A DNA stretch of 8,282 nucleotides from Spartobacteria bacterium UBA6821 (GCA_002452515.1 DKEN01000082.1:1-8282); one strand, 5' to 3'. Positions 1 to 5,860 are shown, counted from the stretch's first letter. The notes: a model not told the origin generated them from the letters alone. Numbers and translations are program-made.

Positions 1-1
1 C

Positions 2-67
2 TGGCGTTCCCTCCGTGCGCGCGCGCAGCTTGGCGTGACCTCTGGAACCCTGATAGAGAAAATTTAG
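2..67 (+). CDS. possible C-terminal end of an upstream plus-strand gene (partial)
   Basis: The second reading frame is open from the window edge to a TAG at 65-67 and would encode 21 residues beginning WRSLRARAQLG and ending in LIEKI. The stop falls three bases before the dispersed repeat at 70-109, which would be a natural intergenic position. The piece is too short to assign to a family. Frame 1 is also open across this stretch, so the call is only a possibility and depends on sequence left of the window. Confidence 0.22.
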   Translation, partial: WRSLRARAQLGVTSGTLIEKI

Positions 68-69
68 AA

Positions 70-109
70 GGCTTGCGATTGAACTCGGGCATGCCCACGC
101 CGCCTGCCC
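70..109 (+). repeat. dispersed 40-bp repeat, copy A
   Basis: This 40-bp segment matches 3276-3315 at 33 of 40 positions without gaps, counted by eye. The first 17 bases (GGCTTGCGATTGAACTC) are identical, followed by a shared GCCCACG, CGC and GCCC. Both copies are intergenic and in the same orientation. Copy A precedes the plus-strand gene at 182; copy B lies about 60 bp upstream of the minus-strand monooxygenase and so points away from it. I do not recognise the element. It could be a small genomic repeat or a regulatory sequence; the conserved half does not look like a canonical -35/-10 promoter. Confidence 0.6.
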
Positions 110-181
110 CCTGTGAATGCTGGGAAAAAACGAATGGTTGTGGTGGGAGGCATGAGGGGCGAGGGTAGACTTTGCAATCGC

Positions 182-1243
182 ATGACGGTCCAACGACTCA
201 TCACGACCTGTGCCCTGCTGCTCTTGACCGTCCACGCAACTCTTGCGCAGACCGAAGTGCGGCGAGCCGTCCCTGTGTCGCAGACTGAGGAGGCGCGTCT
301 CGATATCAATGATCTTGCGCGGTTCATTGCAGGAATTCAGCCCCCGGCAGATAGCCCTCTTGCCAGGCTTGCGGCAACGCCGGAATGGAACGCCTTTGCT
401 GCCGAGATGAACGCCCGCTGGCGCGCCTTCGACGCTGGCCGGCTACAGCCGATACGCAACTGGTGCACCGTGGGCATGAACGGAATCCACCCAGCCACCC
501 TTTTCTATCCATTTAGTGGGCCCGATTTTATTTACGCCCAAACCCTATTTCCGGGGGCTGAGCGGTATATTTTATGCGGCCAGGAACCGGTTGGCGAACT
601 CCCCTCAATGGAAAAAATGGAACCACTTTCCCAAACGCTTGGAAGGGTGCAATCCTCGTTAAAAACACTGCTGGATGCCGGTTATTTCGTGACCAAGGAG
701 ATGCGGGATGACCTGAAATCGCAGGGAACCCTCCCCCTGCTCTGCGTTATGCTCGCACGCTCTGGCGACCGCATTGTCTCGATCAACCAGGATGCGGGAC
801 ATGCCGAGATCCATTTCCTCCGGGCGGGAAATGGCCGCCCCAGCACCTTGTATTACTTTTGTGTCAACCTACGGAATGAGGGGATCGGAAAGGGTGGATT
901 TGTGAGTTTTGTCAAACAATCCCGCCCCGGAGCCGCCTACATCAAGGCTGCCTCCTACCTCCTGCACGAACCCGATTTTTCGACGCTCCGCAACCTCCTG
1001 CTCTCCTCCTGCCCGGTCATCGTACAAGATGACTCCGGCATTCCGTTGCGCTACTTTGATCAGACCCATTGGAACATGCGTCTCTTCGGGACCTACACGC
1101 CTCCGCTGGATATCTTCAAACAATACTACCAGCCTGATCTGGCGGAACTTTACCGGAGAACAACAACCTTACCGCTCGGTTTCGGGATCGGTTATCAGTG
1201 GAATCCAAGAGACGCCAACCTGGTCATTTACAGCCGCAAATAG
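182..1243 (+). CDS. exported protein of unknown function
   Basis: The product is about 353 residues. The ATG at 182 was chosen because it puts a classic signal peptide at the N-terminus: basic start MTVQR, then the hydrophobic run CALLLLTV, then HATLA before Q23. The frame stays open back to a GTG at 113, which would bury the signal under 23 extra residues. A GAGGG lies 16 bases before the ATG, which is too far to be a strong ribosome site. The mature protein carries a conserved-looking block around residues 108-130 (FYPFSGPDF, then LFPGAERYILCGQEP) and a second near 300 (YFDQTHWNMRLFGTY), with several tryptophans and cysteines. I have the impression of an uncharacterised family with the FYPFSGPDF signature, but cannot name it and see no catalytic motif. 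It is the only plus-strand gene and converges on the hydrolase gene ending at 1299. Confidence 0.85.
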   Translation: MTVQRLITTCALLLLTVHATLAQTEVRRAVPVSQTEEARLDINDLARFIAGIQPPADSPLARLAATPEWNAFAAEMNARWRAFDAGRLQPIRNWCTVGMNGIHPATLFYPFSGPDFIYAQTLFPGAERYILCGQEPVGELPSMEKMEPLSQTLGRVQSSLKTLLDAGYFVTKEMRDDLKSQGTLPLLCVMLARSGDRIVSINQDAGHAEIHFLRAGNGRPSTLYYFCVNLRNEGIGKGGFVSFVKQSRPGAAYIKAASYLLHEPDFSTLRNLLLSSCPVIVQDDSGIPLRYFDQTHWNMRLFGTYTPPLDIFKQYYQPDLAELYRRTTTLPLGFGIGYQWNPRDANLVIYSRK

Positions 1244-1255
1244 CAGCCCGGCTGC
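1243..1255. other. short inverted repeat between convergent genes
   Basis: GCAGC-CCG-GCTGC forms a five-base-pair stem starting at the last base of the plus-strand stop codon, in the 55-bp gap between two convergent genes. A TTTT run follows only after 11 bases, so it is a poor intrinsic terminator. It may help transcription end between the two genes, but this is weak. Confidence 0.25.
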
Positions 1256-1298
1256 ACTAAATCCGCGTTTTCCTAAGTCCAACAAGTCGCCTTGATGA

Positions 1299-1835
1299 TC
1301 AAAGGCTTGCGGAACGGATCGTAGCGTCCTTCACATAAACCCCGATTAATGGACGCGGATAAGGGGTGCGCGAAATGAAATCGCTGGCATAGCCCGAGTC
1401 CGTGCGCAGTTCAACATGGCCTGCATCGGCTCCCCCATAAACAATCACGGCACCCACCGGTGCGTCCTTGGGGTCGGTCACCGGCAGTTTCCGGAAACCA
1501 AATTTGCTGCAAAGCTCCTCTCCGGCCTGTTTTGCCCAGGGCGACTCGGGGCGTTTTGCAACAACTCCGGCGTCAAATAGCGCGTCCTTCACAAAATGCC
1601 AGCAGCGCCAGGTTGGCTTCGAGTAAGCCCTACTCGCAGCGATCTCGGCGGCCCGGATCATGCGGCGGTCATACCTAACCAGAGGGGAGGGACGTCCAAA
1701 AAGCGGAAGCAAATGCGATGGTCTGCTCCAGAGAACTCCGTTGTCGGTCGTTGAATCATCGGCGCGAATCACCGGCGTTGCTAGCAACGCCGTGAAGAGG
1801 CACAGAGACAAAAATGAGACCGGTCGGTTCATCAT
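1299..1835 (-). CDS. exported CHAP/NlpC-P60-like Cys/His hydrolase
   Basis: The 178-residue product starts with a signal peptide (MMNRPVSFLSLCLF, cleavage probably after A25, VIRA/DD). The core, residues 55-168, has the order expected of a papain-like cell-wall hydrolase: a helix with a cysteine (RCWHFVKDAL, C78), a turn rich in P and G before a beta strand (APVGAVIVYGG, 125-135), then the histidine (AGHVELRT, H140) with E142 nearby as a possible third residue, and a final strand (PLIGVYVK). CHAP and NlpC/P60 enzymes cut peptide bonds in peptidoglycan stem peptides or cross-bridges; that this one does so is inferred. There is no binding domain such as LysM or SH3, so the protein is only a catalytic core. 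Starts at 1835 and 1832 are both possible; GAAG just upstream is a weak ribosome site. It lies 143 bp downstream of the monooxygenase on the same strand and need not share its transcript. Confidence 0.75.
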   Translation of the reverse strand: MMNRPVSFLSLCLFTALLATPVIRADDSTTDNGVLWSRPSHLLPLFGRPSPLVRYDRRMIRAAEIAASRAYSKPTWRCWHFVKDALFDAGVVAKRPESPWAKQAGEELCSKFGFRKLPVTDPKDAPVGAVIVYGGADAGHVELRTDSGYASDFISRTPYPRPLIGVYVKDATIRSASL

Positions 1836-1978
1836 ACGGTCTTCACAGTAGAAGCATCAGCCGGCAAAGCAAACGGTTATTGGCACCCGTGACTCCCCAA
1901 GCTCTTAGATAGCATCGGAAATTACAGCACTACGCGCGGCCTGACTTCTTTCATACATCAATCAGCAAGATCTGACCC

Positions 1979-3217
1979 TCAGCGAGCCTCAGGCCTACTC
2001 CTATCGGTTGAGGATGGTTCGATATGTTCCGGGCGGAAACCCATGCCGACCACGCGCGCACCGATGCGCCGGATGAGGGGTGAAAAGAGTTCAAGGAGTG
2101 TCCGTGCTGGCCAGGAGAGTGATACCGCCTTGTCGGAATGATCTGCAAACATCTGCCGATGCACGAACACTTGGATATTCTGGAGCATCCGGGTGGGAAA
2201 CTCGCGACGTCTCTGCACCAGAGCCAAATCTTCCGTCGTGCATTCCCCTCGCAGGATTTTTCCTGCCAGCAGGTTTGCGGTGGCCACGGCATCCTGGACG
2301 GCGAGATTGATCCCCACGCCTCCGGCAGGCGACATCGCGTGCGCGGCGTCTCCGATGCACAAGAGCCCCGCGCGATACCATTGCTTCAGACGGTTCACCT
2401 GCACGGTCAGCAGCTTGACCTTGTTCCAATCATCGAGTTCGTACACGACATCTCGGAATTCCGGAACGATTGCGACGATGTTTTCCCGGAACTTTTCAAG
2501 CCCACTGGCCTGGATTTTCTCAAAGCCACCTTTGGGAATGATCTGGGCGACCTGAAAGTACTCATCTCGGTCGATCGTGACCAGGAGTTGGCCGTTGCGG
2601 ATGCGTCCAAGCAGGTATTCCGGCGATCCTTCCGGTTTGGTGAGCCGGAACCAGAGCACATCGATCGGCACACCGAAATCCCGCACTTCCAGTTCCGCGC
2701 ACTTGCGGACGATGGAGTGACGGCCATCCGTGCCAAAAACAAAATCCGCCCGAACTTCCATCTCTCCCTCTTCTGTCTTCACACGGACACCGAGGACCCG
2801 ATCCTGTTCAATAATCAGGTCGGTCACCTCATGCTTCATGCGCAGGTGAAAATTTGGAAATTTCCCGGCATGCTCCGCGAGAAAATTGAGGAAATCCCAT
2901 TGTGGCATGAGGGCGATGAATTTGCAGGTTACCGGCAGATGGGAAAAATCCGGCCCGTCAAAGATATGACCATCGATGGAGAGCTTGAGCTTGGGCATCT
3001 CCTGATGAGGCAATCGGAGAAATTCTTCAAGCAAACCAAGCTCATGCAACAATTCCAAGGTGGAGGGATGAATCGTATCACCTCGAAAATCACGGAAAAA
3101 ATCGGCATGTTTTTCCAGAACCACCACTTCGATTCCCGCCCTCGCCAGCAGGAAACCAAGCATCATGCCCGCCGGTCCGCCTCCGACCACACAACAGCCT
3201 GTTTTGATCTGTCGCAT
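1979..3217 (-). CDS. FAD-dependent monooxygenase (PheA/TfdB/UbiH-like, PF01494 type)
   Basis: The product has 412 residues, normal for a single-domain class A flavin monooxygenase. The three fingerprint motifs are all present: the ADP-binding GGGPAG at 12-17, with E35 closing the second strand to hold the adenosine ribose; the DG motif at 164-165 (FVFGTDGRHSIVRK); and the GD motif at 289-297 (CIGDAAHAMSPAGGVGINLA), which contacts the flavin ribityl and phosphate. RGDTIHPSTLELL at 45-57 is the usual FAD-contacting stretch after the first beta-alpha-beta unit. Such enzymes use NAD(P)H and O2 to hydroxylate aromatic or quinone-type substrates. The substrate cannot be read from the sequence, and no pathway genes adjoin it. 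No signal peptide is seen, so it should be cytoplasmic. No Shine-Dalgarno precedes the ATG at 3217. It is strongly G+C-rich (38 of 60 bases at 2041-2100), unlike the cassette genes upstream. Confidence 0.93.
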   Translation of the reverse strand: MRQIKTGCCVVGGGPAGMMLGFLLARAGIEVVVLEKHADFFRDFRGDTIHPSTLELLHELGLLEEFLRLPHQEMPKLKLSIDGHIFDGPDFSHLPVTCKFIALMPQWDFLNFLAEHAGKFPNFHLRMKHEVTDLIIEQDRVLGVRVKTEEGEMEVRADFVFGTDGRHSIVRKCAELEVRDFGVPIDVLWFRLTKPEGSPEYLLGRIRNGQLLVTIDRDEYFQVAQIIPKGGFEKIQASGLEKFRENIVAIVPEFRDVVYELDDWNKVKLLTVQVNRLKQWYRAGLLCIGDAAHAMSPAGGVGINLAVQDAVATANLLAGKILRGECTTEDLALVQRRREFPTRMLQNIQVFVHRQMFADHSDKAVSLSWPARTLLELFSPLIRRIGARVVGMGFRPEHIEPSSTDRSRPEAR

Positions 3218-3275
3218 AGGACGGATTGTGGTTTTATCGAAGGATTAGTCCAGAAAATCTCGGACGTAGGAAGGG

Positions 3276-3315
3276 GGCTTGCGATTGAACTCTCACGTGC
3301 CCACGTCGCTCGCCC
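3276..3315 (+). repeat. dispersed 40-bp repeat, copy B
   Basis: Partner of the repeat at 70-109, with 33 of 40 identical bases and a perfect 17-base block at its left end. It sits in the 282-bp gene-free stretch between the monooxygenase start (3217) and the end of the second cassette gene (3500). A small inverted repeat (GCCCT at 3312-3316, AGGGC at 3329-3333) overlaps its right edge. The rest of 3218-3435 holds nothing I can assign. Confidence 0.6.
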
Positions 3316-3439
3316 TTCATATTCATTCAGGGCTGGCTTCGGCATTTCTACCTGCTCCCGCCAGTCGCAGGTTTTTTGAGCAGTGCGTCTTACCTACTTC
3401 GCTTGCAGGCCTTGCGGTGCATCGAAATATGCTGCGCCT

Positions 3440-3478
3440 AAAAAGCGATAATACTAGGGACTGCCCCTATTTTATCGC
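3440..3478 (-). terminator. hairpin plus T-run after the last cassette gene
   Basis: Read on the minus strand, GCGATAA (3478-3472) and TAGGG (3469-3465) pair with CCCTA (3459-3455) and TTATCGC (3451-3445) around a five-base loop, followed at once by TTTTT (3444-3440). This is the form of an intrinsic terminator, 22 bp after the stop codon at 3500 and on the same strand. The T-run runs into TTTAGGC (3442-3436), which matches the integron core box GTTRRRY at six of seven positions. The hairpin may therefore be the core of a degenerate attC site that also stops transcription. Confidence 0.6.
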
Positions 3479-3493
3479 GTTCGCTCCAGTGAT
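3479..3493 (-). repeat. half attC: 15-bp copy of the attC L''-side arm
   Basis: The 15 bases GTTCGCTCCAGTGAT (plus strand) recur exactly at 3895-3909 inside the complete attC site. In both places they lie just after the stop codon of a small minus-strand gene. Here the R'' box expected next to it is not recognisable (GAGTTCTC instead of an RYYYAAC match), and no matching L' arm follows. I read it as the remaining half of the attC site belonging to the second cassette. Confidence 0.6.
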
Positions 3494-3499
3494 GAGAAC

Positions 3500-3811
3500 T
3501 CATGGCTCATCCGGTGGACAAATCAGCTTGAAAATGAAGTTTCCTCCTCGAAGCAGATAAATCCCTGCGACTGAGTAGATAATCAACTCGCTCACTGAAG
3601 AGACAAAAAGAGAACCCATGGTGCTCCGCAAAATTTGTGCAGTGTCTACGGTATGTGCTAAGTCTCCGTGATCTGCAATGCCGGGTAGGAAAAACTGATG
3701 AGTGATAGAATATGCCGATGACATCACTCTCGGTAATGCTCTAACCGCATCTATCAGCAAATAGAATCCGATTACTCTGATAGCAAACCATGTCCATTCT
3801 CGTTTATTCAT
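3500..3811 (-). CDS. small two-helix membrane protein, second gene cassette
   Basis: The product has 103 residues. A basic start (MNKREW) leads into a first membrane segment at about 8-25 (WFAIRVIGFYLLIDAV). A loop of about 40 residues with GIADHGDLAHT follows, then a second membrane segment at about 66-88 (GSLFVSSVSELIIYSVAGIY), and the tail LLRGGNFIFKLICPPDEP. It resembles small hypothetical membrane proteins typical of integron cassettes, but I cannot name a family or a function. The ATG lies 18 bp after the R' core box of the attC at 3829-3918, with no ribosome site between, and the stop lies 6 bp before the half attC. That position is the main reason to call it a cassette gene. No promoter of its own is visible, so it probably depends on readthrough from upstream. 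Confidence 0.7.
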   Translation of the reverse strand: MNKREWTWFAIRVIGFYLLIDAVRALPRVMSSAYSITHQFFLPGIADHGDLAHTVDTAQILRSTMGSLFVSSVSELIIYSVAGIYLLRGGNFIFKLICPPDEP

Positions 3812-3828
3812 AGGGTGTGTGTACTAAG

Positions 3829-3918
3829 GTCTAACGGCTTGAACTGAGCGACACCATGCACGGTACGCCCATGCAAACCGGCAGACCTAATGGTGTTCGC
3901 TCCAGTGATTGGTTAGAT
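3829..3918 (-). other. attC: integron attC recombination site (complete)
   Basis: Read on the minus strand, the site opens with R'' ATCTAAC (3918-3912, fits RYYYAAC) and closes with R' GTTAGAC (3835-3829, fits GTTRRRY). Inside, ACTGAGCGACACC (plus strand 3843-3855) pairs with GGTGTTCGCTCCAGT (3892-3906) except for two unpaired bases on one arm. That is the extrahelical-base pattern by which integron integrases choose the strand. The stem continues with ACACCAT/ATGGTGT (3851-3857 and 3890-3896), and a variable loop of about 32 bases lies inside. The 90-bp length is within the usual attC range. The TAA stop of the upstream gene is embedded in R'', as is common in cassettes, and the next gene follows R' directly. 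The orientation agrees with both flanking genes. Confidence 0.87.
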
Positions 3919-4176
3919 ACCTTTTTTGTTAATATCATCACGCAATCCCTGTATCTCTTTTATTAGGTCTTTGGTAAGTTGTATCTGCTCTCTCTGTAAA
4001 TCTATAGCATCATTGTATCGCTTTTGGTTTTCAGTGTCGCTTTCAATAATAGTCTTCGCCCGGATTGCTGCCTCTTGCTGTAATCGAAGCGACTTCCTTG
4101 ATCGAATGATGCTCCATATGAGGTATGCACCCGCTAGGCCCCCAAGCCCCCATTGTATAATTTCGTGTGGTATCAT
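3913..4176 (-). CDS. membrane-anchored coiled-coil protein, first gene cassette
   Basis: The product is 87 residues from the ATG at 4176. The frame is open back to another ATG at 4230, but that extension would run through the core box at 4182-4188 and through the TATAAT, so the inner start is preferred. Residues 6-23 (IIQWGLGGLAGAYLIWSI) form one membrane helix. RSRKS follows, a basic stop-transfer that should leave the rest in the cytoplasm. Residues 30-82 are charged and helical with heptad-like spacing (QKRYNDAIDLQREQIQLTKD), so probably a coiled coil. The stop TAA lies inside the R'' box of the attC. One 60-base sample (3921-3980) is 19/60 G+C, far below the monooxygenase, which suggests acquisition. 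I recognise no family; such anchors can be small phage- or cassette-borne proteins of any role. Confidence 0.7.
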   Translation of the reverse strand: MIPHEIIQWGLGGLAGAYLIWSIIRSRKSLRLQQEAAIRAKTIIESDTENQKRYNDAIDLQREQIQLTKDLIKEIQGLRDDINKKGI

Positions 4177-4181
4177 AAAGT

Positions 4182-4188
4182 ATCTAAC
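4182..4188 (-). other. integron core box (R') at the start of the first cassette
   Basis: GTTAGAT on the minus strand fits GTTRRRY exactly and lies five bases before the ATG at 4176. If recombination occurs between G and TT, the first cassette spans 4187-3835, or 353 bp. A hairpin with arms GCATGTG (4202-4208) and CACATAGC (4226-4233, one extra base) lies just upstream. Read as an attC it would have only a degenerate R'' (around 4239-4245). It may be a decayed attC, or the junction of an insertion at a secondary site. Confidence 0.5.
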
Positions 4189-4210
4189 GTATTTTAGGAT
4201 AGCATGTGCT

Positions 4211-4240
4211 ATTATATTGCAATAACACATAGCATAGCAT
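4211..4240 (-). promoter_or_regulatory. candidate promoter for the first cassette gene
   Basis: The minus strand reads a perfect TATAAT at 4216-4211. Eighteen bases upstream is ATGCTA (4240-4235), a poor -35 that matches TTGACA at three positions. Transcription would start near 4204, about 28 bases before the ATG at 4176, which also supports that start. The -10 lies inside the hairpin beside the core box. The surroundings are A+T-rich, so a chance match is possible. Confidence 0.35.
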
Positions 4241-4286
4241 TAAGGGGGTGGATCGGCGGTAGAAGCCTGTGAGGAATGTGGGAGTT

Positions 4287-4333
4287 GTCATCATTGAATG
4301 TGGCTATCACCCACATGATTTGTGGGAGATGAC
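4287..4333. other. nested inverted repeats between protease and cassettes
   Basis: An outer pair GTCATC (4287-4292) / GATGAC (4328-4333) encloses a tight inner hairpin CCCACA-TGATT-TGTGGG (4310-4326). Further TGTGG copies occur at 4278-4282 and around 4299-4303. No T-run follows on the minus strand directly. On the high-coordinate side an A+T-rich block (4341-4380) contains CTTATAT twice, 12 bp apart. The 4231-4435 gap has no gene. The repeats could be an operator, a weak terminator after the protease gene, or the scar of another recombination site. Confidence 0.35.
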
Positions 4334-4435
4334 CACGACCGTATTATTTTATATCTTATATATAGTCTTATATTAATAGAGATAGGCATCAGGTTCTATA
4401 GTCTCAATGGCGGTAGAGTTGGGAATTGGCATATA

Positions 4436-5860
4436 TCACTTTATTCCGGAATAAATCGCTGACCAAATTTGCCCAGCCAATTGATCTCGTTCCTTATTGA
4501 TGACAGTGAGTTCCTGCTTAAAATAGTCATAGGTAAGCTCTCCTTCTGCCTCCTTCACATCACTCACGCACGCTGCATGGAGAATCTTGGCGAGCACTTC
4601 ATTAGCCTTCGCTTTTTTTTTCCAAGGTTTCTTCTTCACACTGCGCCAAAGAGAGATTGCTTTTTGGAGATCATCATCTTTCGGAGTTGAGCCTTTCGAG
4701 TTATTTGAGCTAAGGCTCGCAAATGCATTAAATATCTCATCGGTCCGCCGGTTGAGTTCTTCAAGTACTCCAGCCTCCTTTTTGAAGGTTGCCCAATCCA
4801 CGGGTTCCCATGTTTTGACCGAATCGAGCCGGTACCCGAATCGGCGCACATTCATAGTTCCGTCAAAGAGCATCGCAAATCTATTCCATCTCATGTACGT
4901 AGCGACCCCAATCACCTTGCCGCTTTTGAGGTGAATGATGGGACTCCCACTATTTCCGGGGACGAAGGGAGCGCTTACCTCAACCAGATCAGGACCTATG
5001 CCAACGATTTTCCCATACAACGTATTGACCACACCCTCCCCCTCTGCGTTGCCCAAGACCACCACTTCATCGCCAATTGCTGCATGCTTATCAACGTCTT
5101 CCATGATCTCGAAGCGATTATTTCCTCTTGGGTATTCCATACGGAAGAGATCCTCACCTTGCGCTATCGAGGGTTTACCACTGTTGATTACAGCGCCGTC
5201 AAGCGCCTTGAAATTCGCATCCTTGATCCCCGCCACAACATGCGCATTGGAAATCAAATAATCAGTGCCGCCTTGATGAGCAATAAAGCCGCTTCCTGCC
5301 CGATCTTTACCCGTAACGAACACAATGCTATCCCGGTATTTTTTAACCGCATCCCTGCCTCTCTGTTCCATTTCAGAAGAAAATGCAGGTGTCGGAGCTG
5401 CTACTGATAGCAACTGCCGAGCTTCGCCGCGCTCCGCTTCTTCGGAATGCTCCACATTCTTTGAGGGTGCGCTCTGTCGCCTCATGTTAACGGGGTGACC
5501 CTTCTCATCCACTCCATGGGCCCCTTGAGGATCGATTGGAAAATCGTAGGTGTCGCGCCGATCGGGCCATTGCCAGTAATTCAAGATCACGCAGTTCTGT
5601 CTGATGAGCCACATTCCGCCCGCCCCTTCCATCGTAGTAAACGTGCCACCCGAGTCTACTGTGCCTTGGGTAAAGCTTCCGTCCGGCTTAAAGATCATGA
5701 CGTGATCCGCCGCACTTTGATCTGCATGCCAGGCTCCTGTCGTCAGCGAAGCCATTGCTTCCTTTTGGCTTTGTTGCCCGTGTGCCCAGGAGGGCCAGAG
5801 CAGCAGGAAAGCGAGCACCGCTACCACCACGACCGCATCGTTGGAAATCGCTCTTTTCAT
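4436..5860 (-). CDS. secreted trypsin-fold serine protease with N-terminal beta-rich domain
   Basis: The 474-residue product has a signal peptide (hydrophobic VVVVAVLAFLLLW, cleavage near AHG/QQ at 29). Residues 38-115 (GAWHADQS..., FKPDGSFTQG, GGMWLIRQNC, NYWQWPD) look like a small lipocalin-like beta domain. After a charged linker (130-165) comes a chymotrypsin/HtrA-like protease core. It has GSGFIA at 189-194, YLISNAHVVAG with the likely catalytic H207, a candidate D237 in GEDLFRM, and the nucleophile S304 in PGNSGSPII. The strand GKVIGVATY closes the fold. No PDZ domain follows, unlike DegP/DegQ. Residues 340-474 are a charged helical tail with a lysine-rich stretch (KKKPWKKKAK). It should act in the periplasm or outside the cell; substrates are unknown. 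It lies 108 bp downstream of the DUF4034-like gene, also exported. No clear ribosome site precedes the ATG. Confidence 0.88.
   Translation of the reverse strand: MKRAISNDAVVVVAVLAFLLLWPSWAHGQQSQKEAMASLTTGAWHADQSAADHVMIFKPDGSFTQGTVDSGGTFTTMEGAGGMWLIRQNCVILNYWQWPDRRDTYDFPIDPQGAHGVDEKGHPVNMRRQSAPSKNVEHSEEAERGEARQLLSVAAPTPAFSSEMEQRGRDAVKKYRDSIVFVTGKDRAGSGFIAHQGGTDYLISNAHVVAGIKDANFKALDGAVINSGKPSIAQGEDLFRMEYPRGNNRFEIMEDVDKHAAIGDEVVVLGNAEGEGVVNTLYGKIVGIGPDLVEVSAPFVPGNSGSPIIHLKSGKVIGVATYMRWNRFAMLFDGTMNVRRFGYRLDSVKTWEPVDWATFKKEAGVLEELNRRTDEIFNAFASLSSNNSKGSTPKDDDLQKAISLWRSVKKKPWKKKAKANEVLAKILHAACVSDVKEAEGELTYDYFKQELTVINKERDQLAGQIWSAIYSGIK

Noticed and set aside
3276..3292. tRNA T-arm-like GTTCAATC on the minus strand of the 17-base repeat block
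   Set aside because: The flanking bases do not form a T stem, and no acceptor, anticodon arm or CCA end can be built around either copy.
3163..3345. 60-codon minus-strand frame upstream of and overlapping the monooxygenase start
   Set aside because: It is in a different frame from the monooxygenase, runs through the dispersed repeat, and has no domain, signal peptide or ribosome site.
2138..3379. 413-codon open frame on the plus strand, antisense to the monooxygenase
   Set aside because: The opposite strand carries all three flavin-monooxygenase motifs in order, while the plus-strand translation is histidine-rich without any domain. Long antisense frames are common over G+C-rich genes.
3388..3394. 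GTCTTAC as the R' box (complement) of the second attC
   Set aside because: It changes the essential GTT of the core to GTA, and no arm beside it pairs with the L''-side copy at 3479-3493.
4177..4230. Upstream ATG at 4230 as the start of the first cassette gene
   Set aside because: The extra 18 residues would be coded by the hairpin, the TATAAT and the core box itself. The inner ATG at 4176 gives a clean membrane anchor and the usual cassette spacing.
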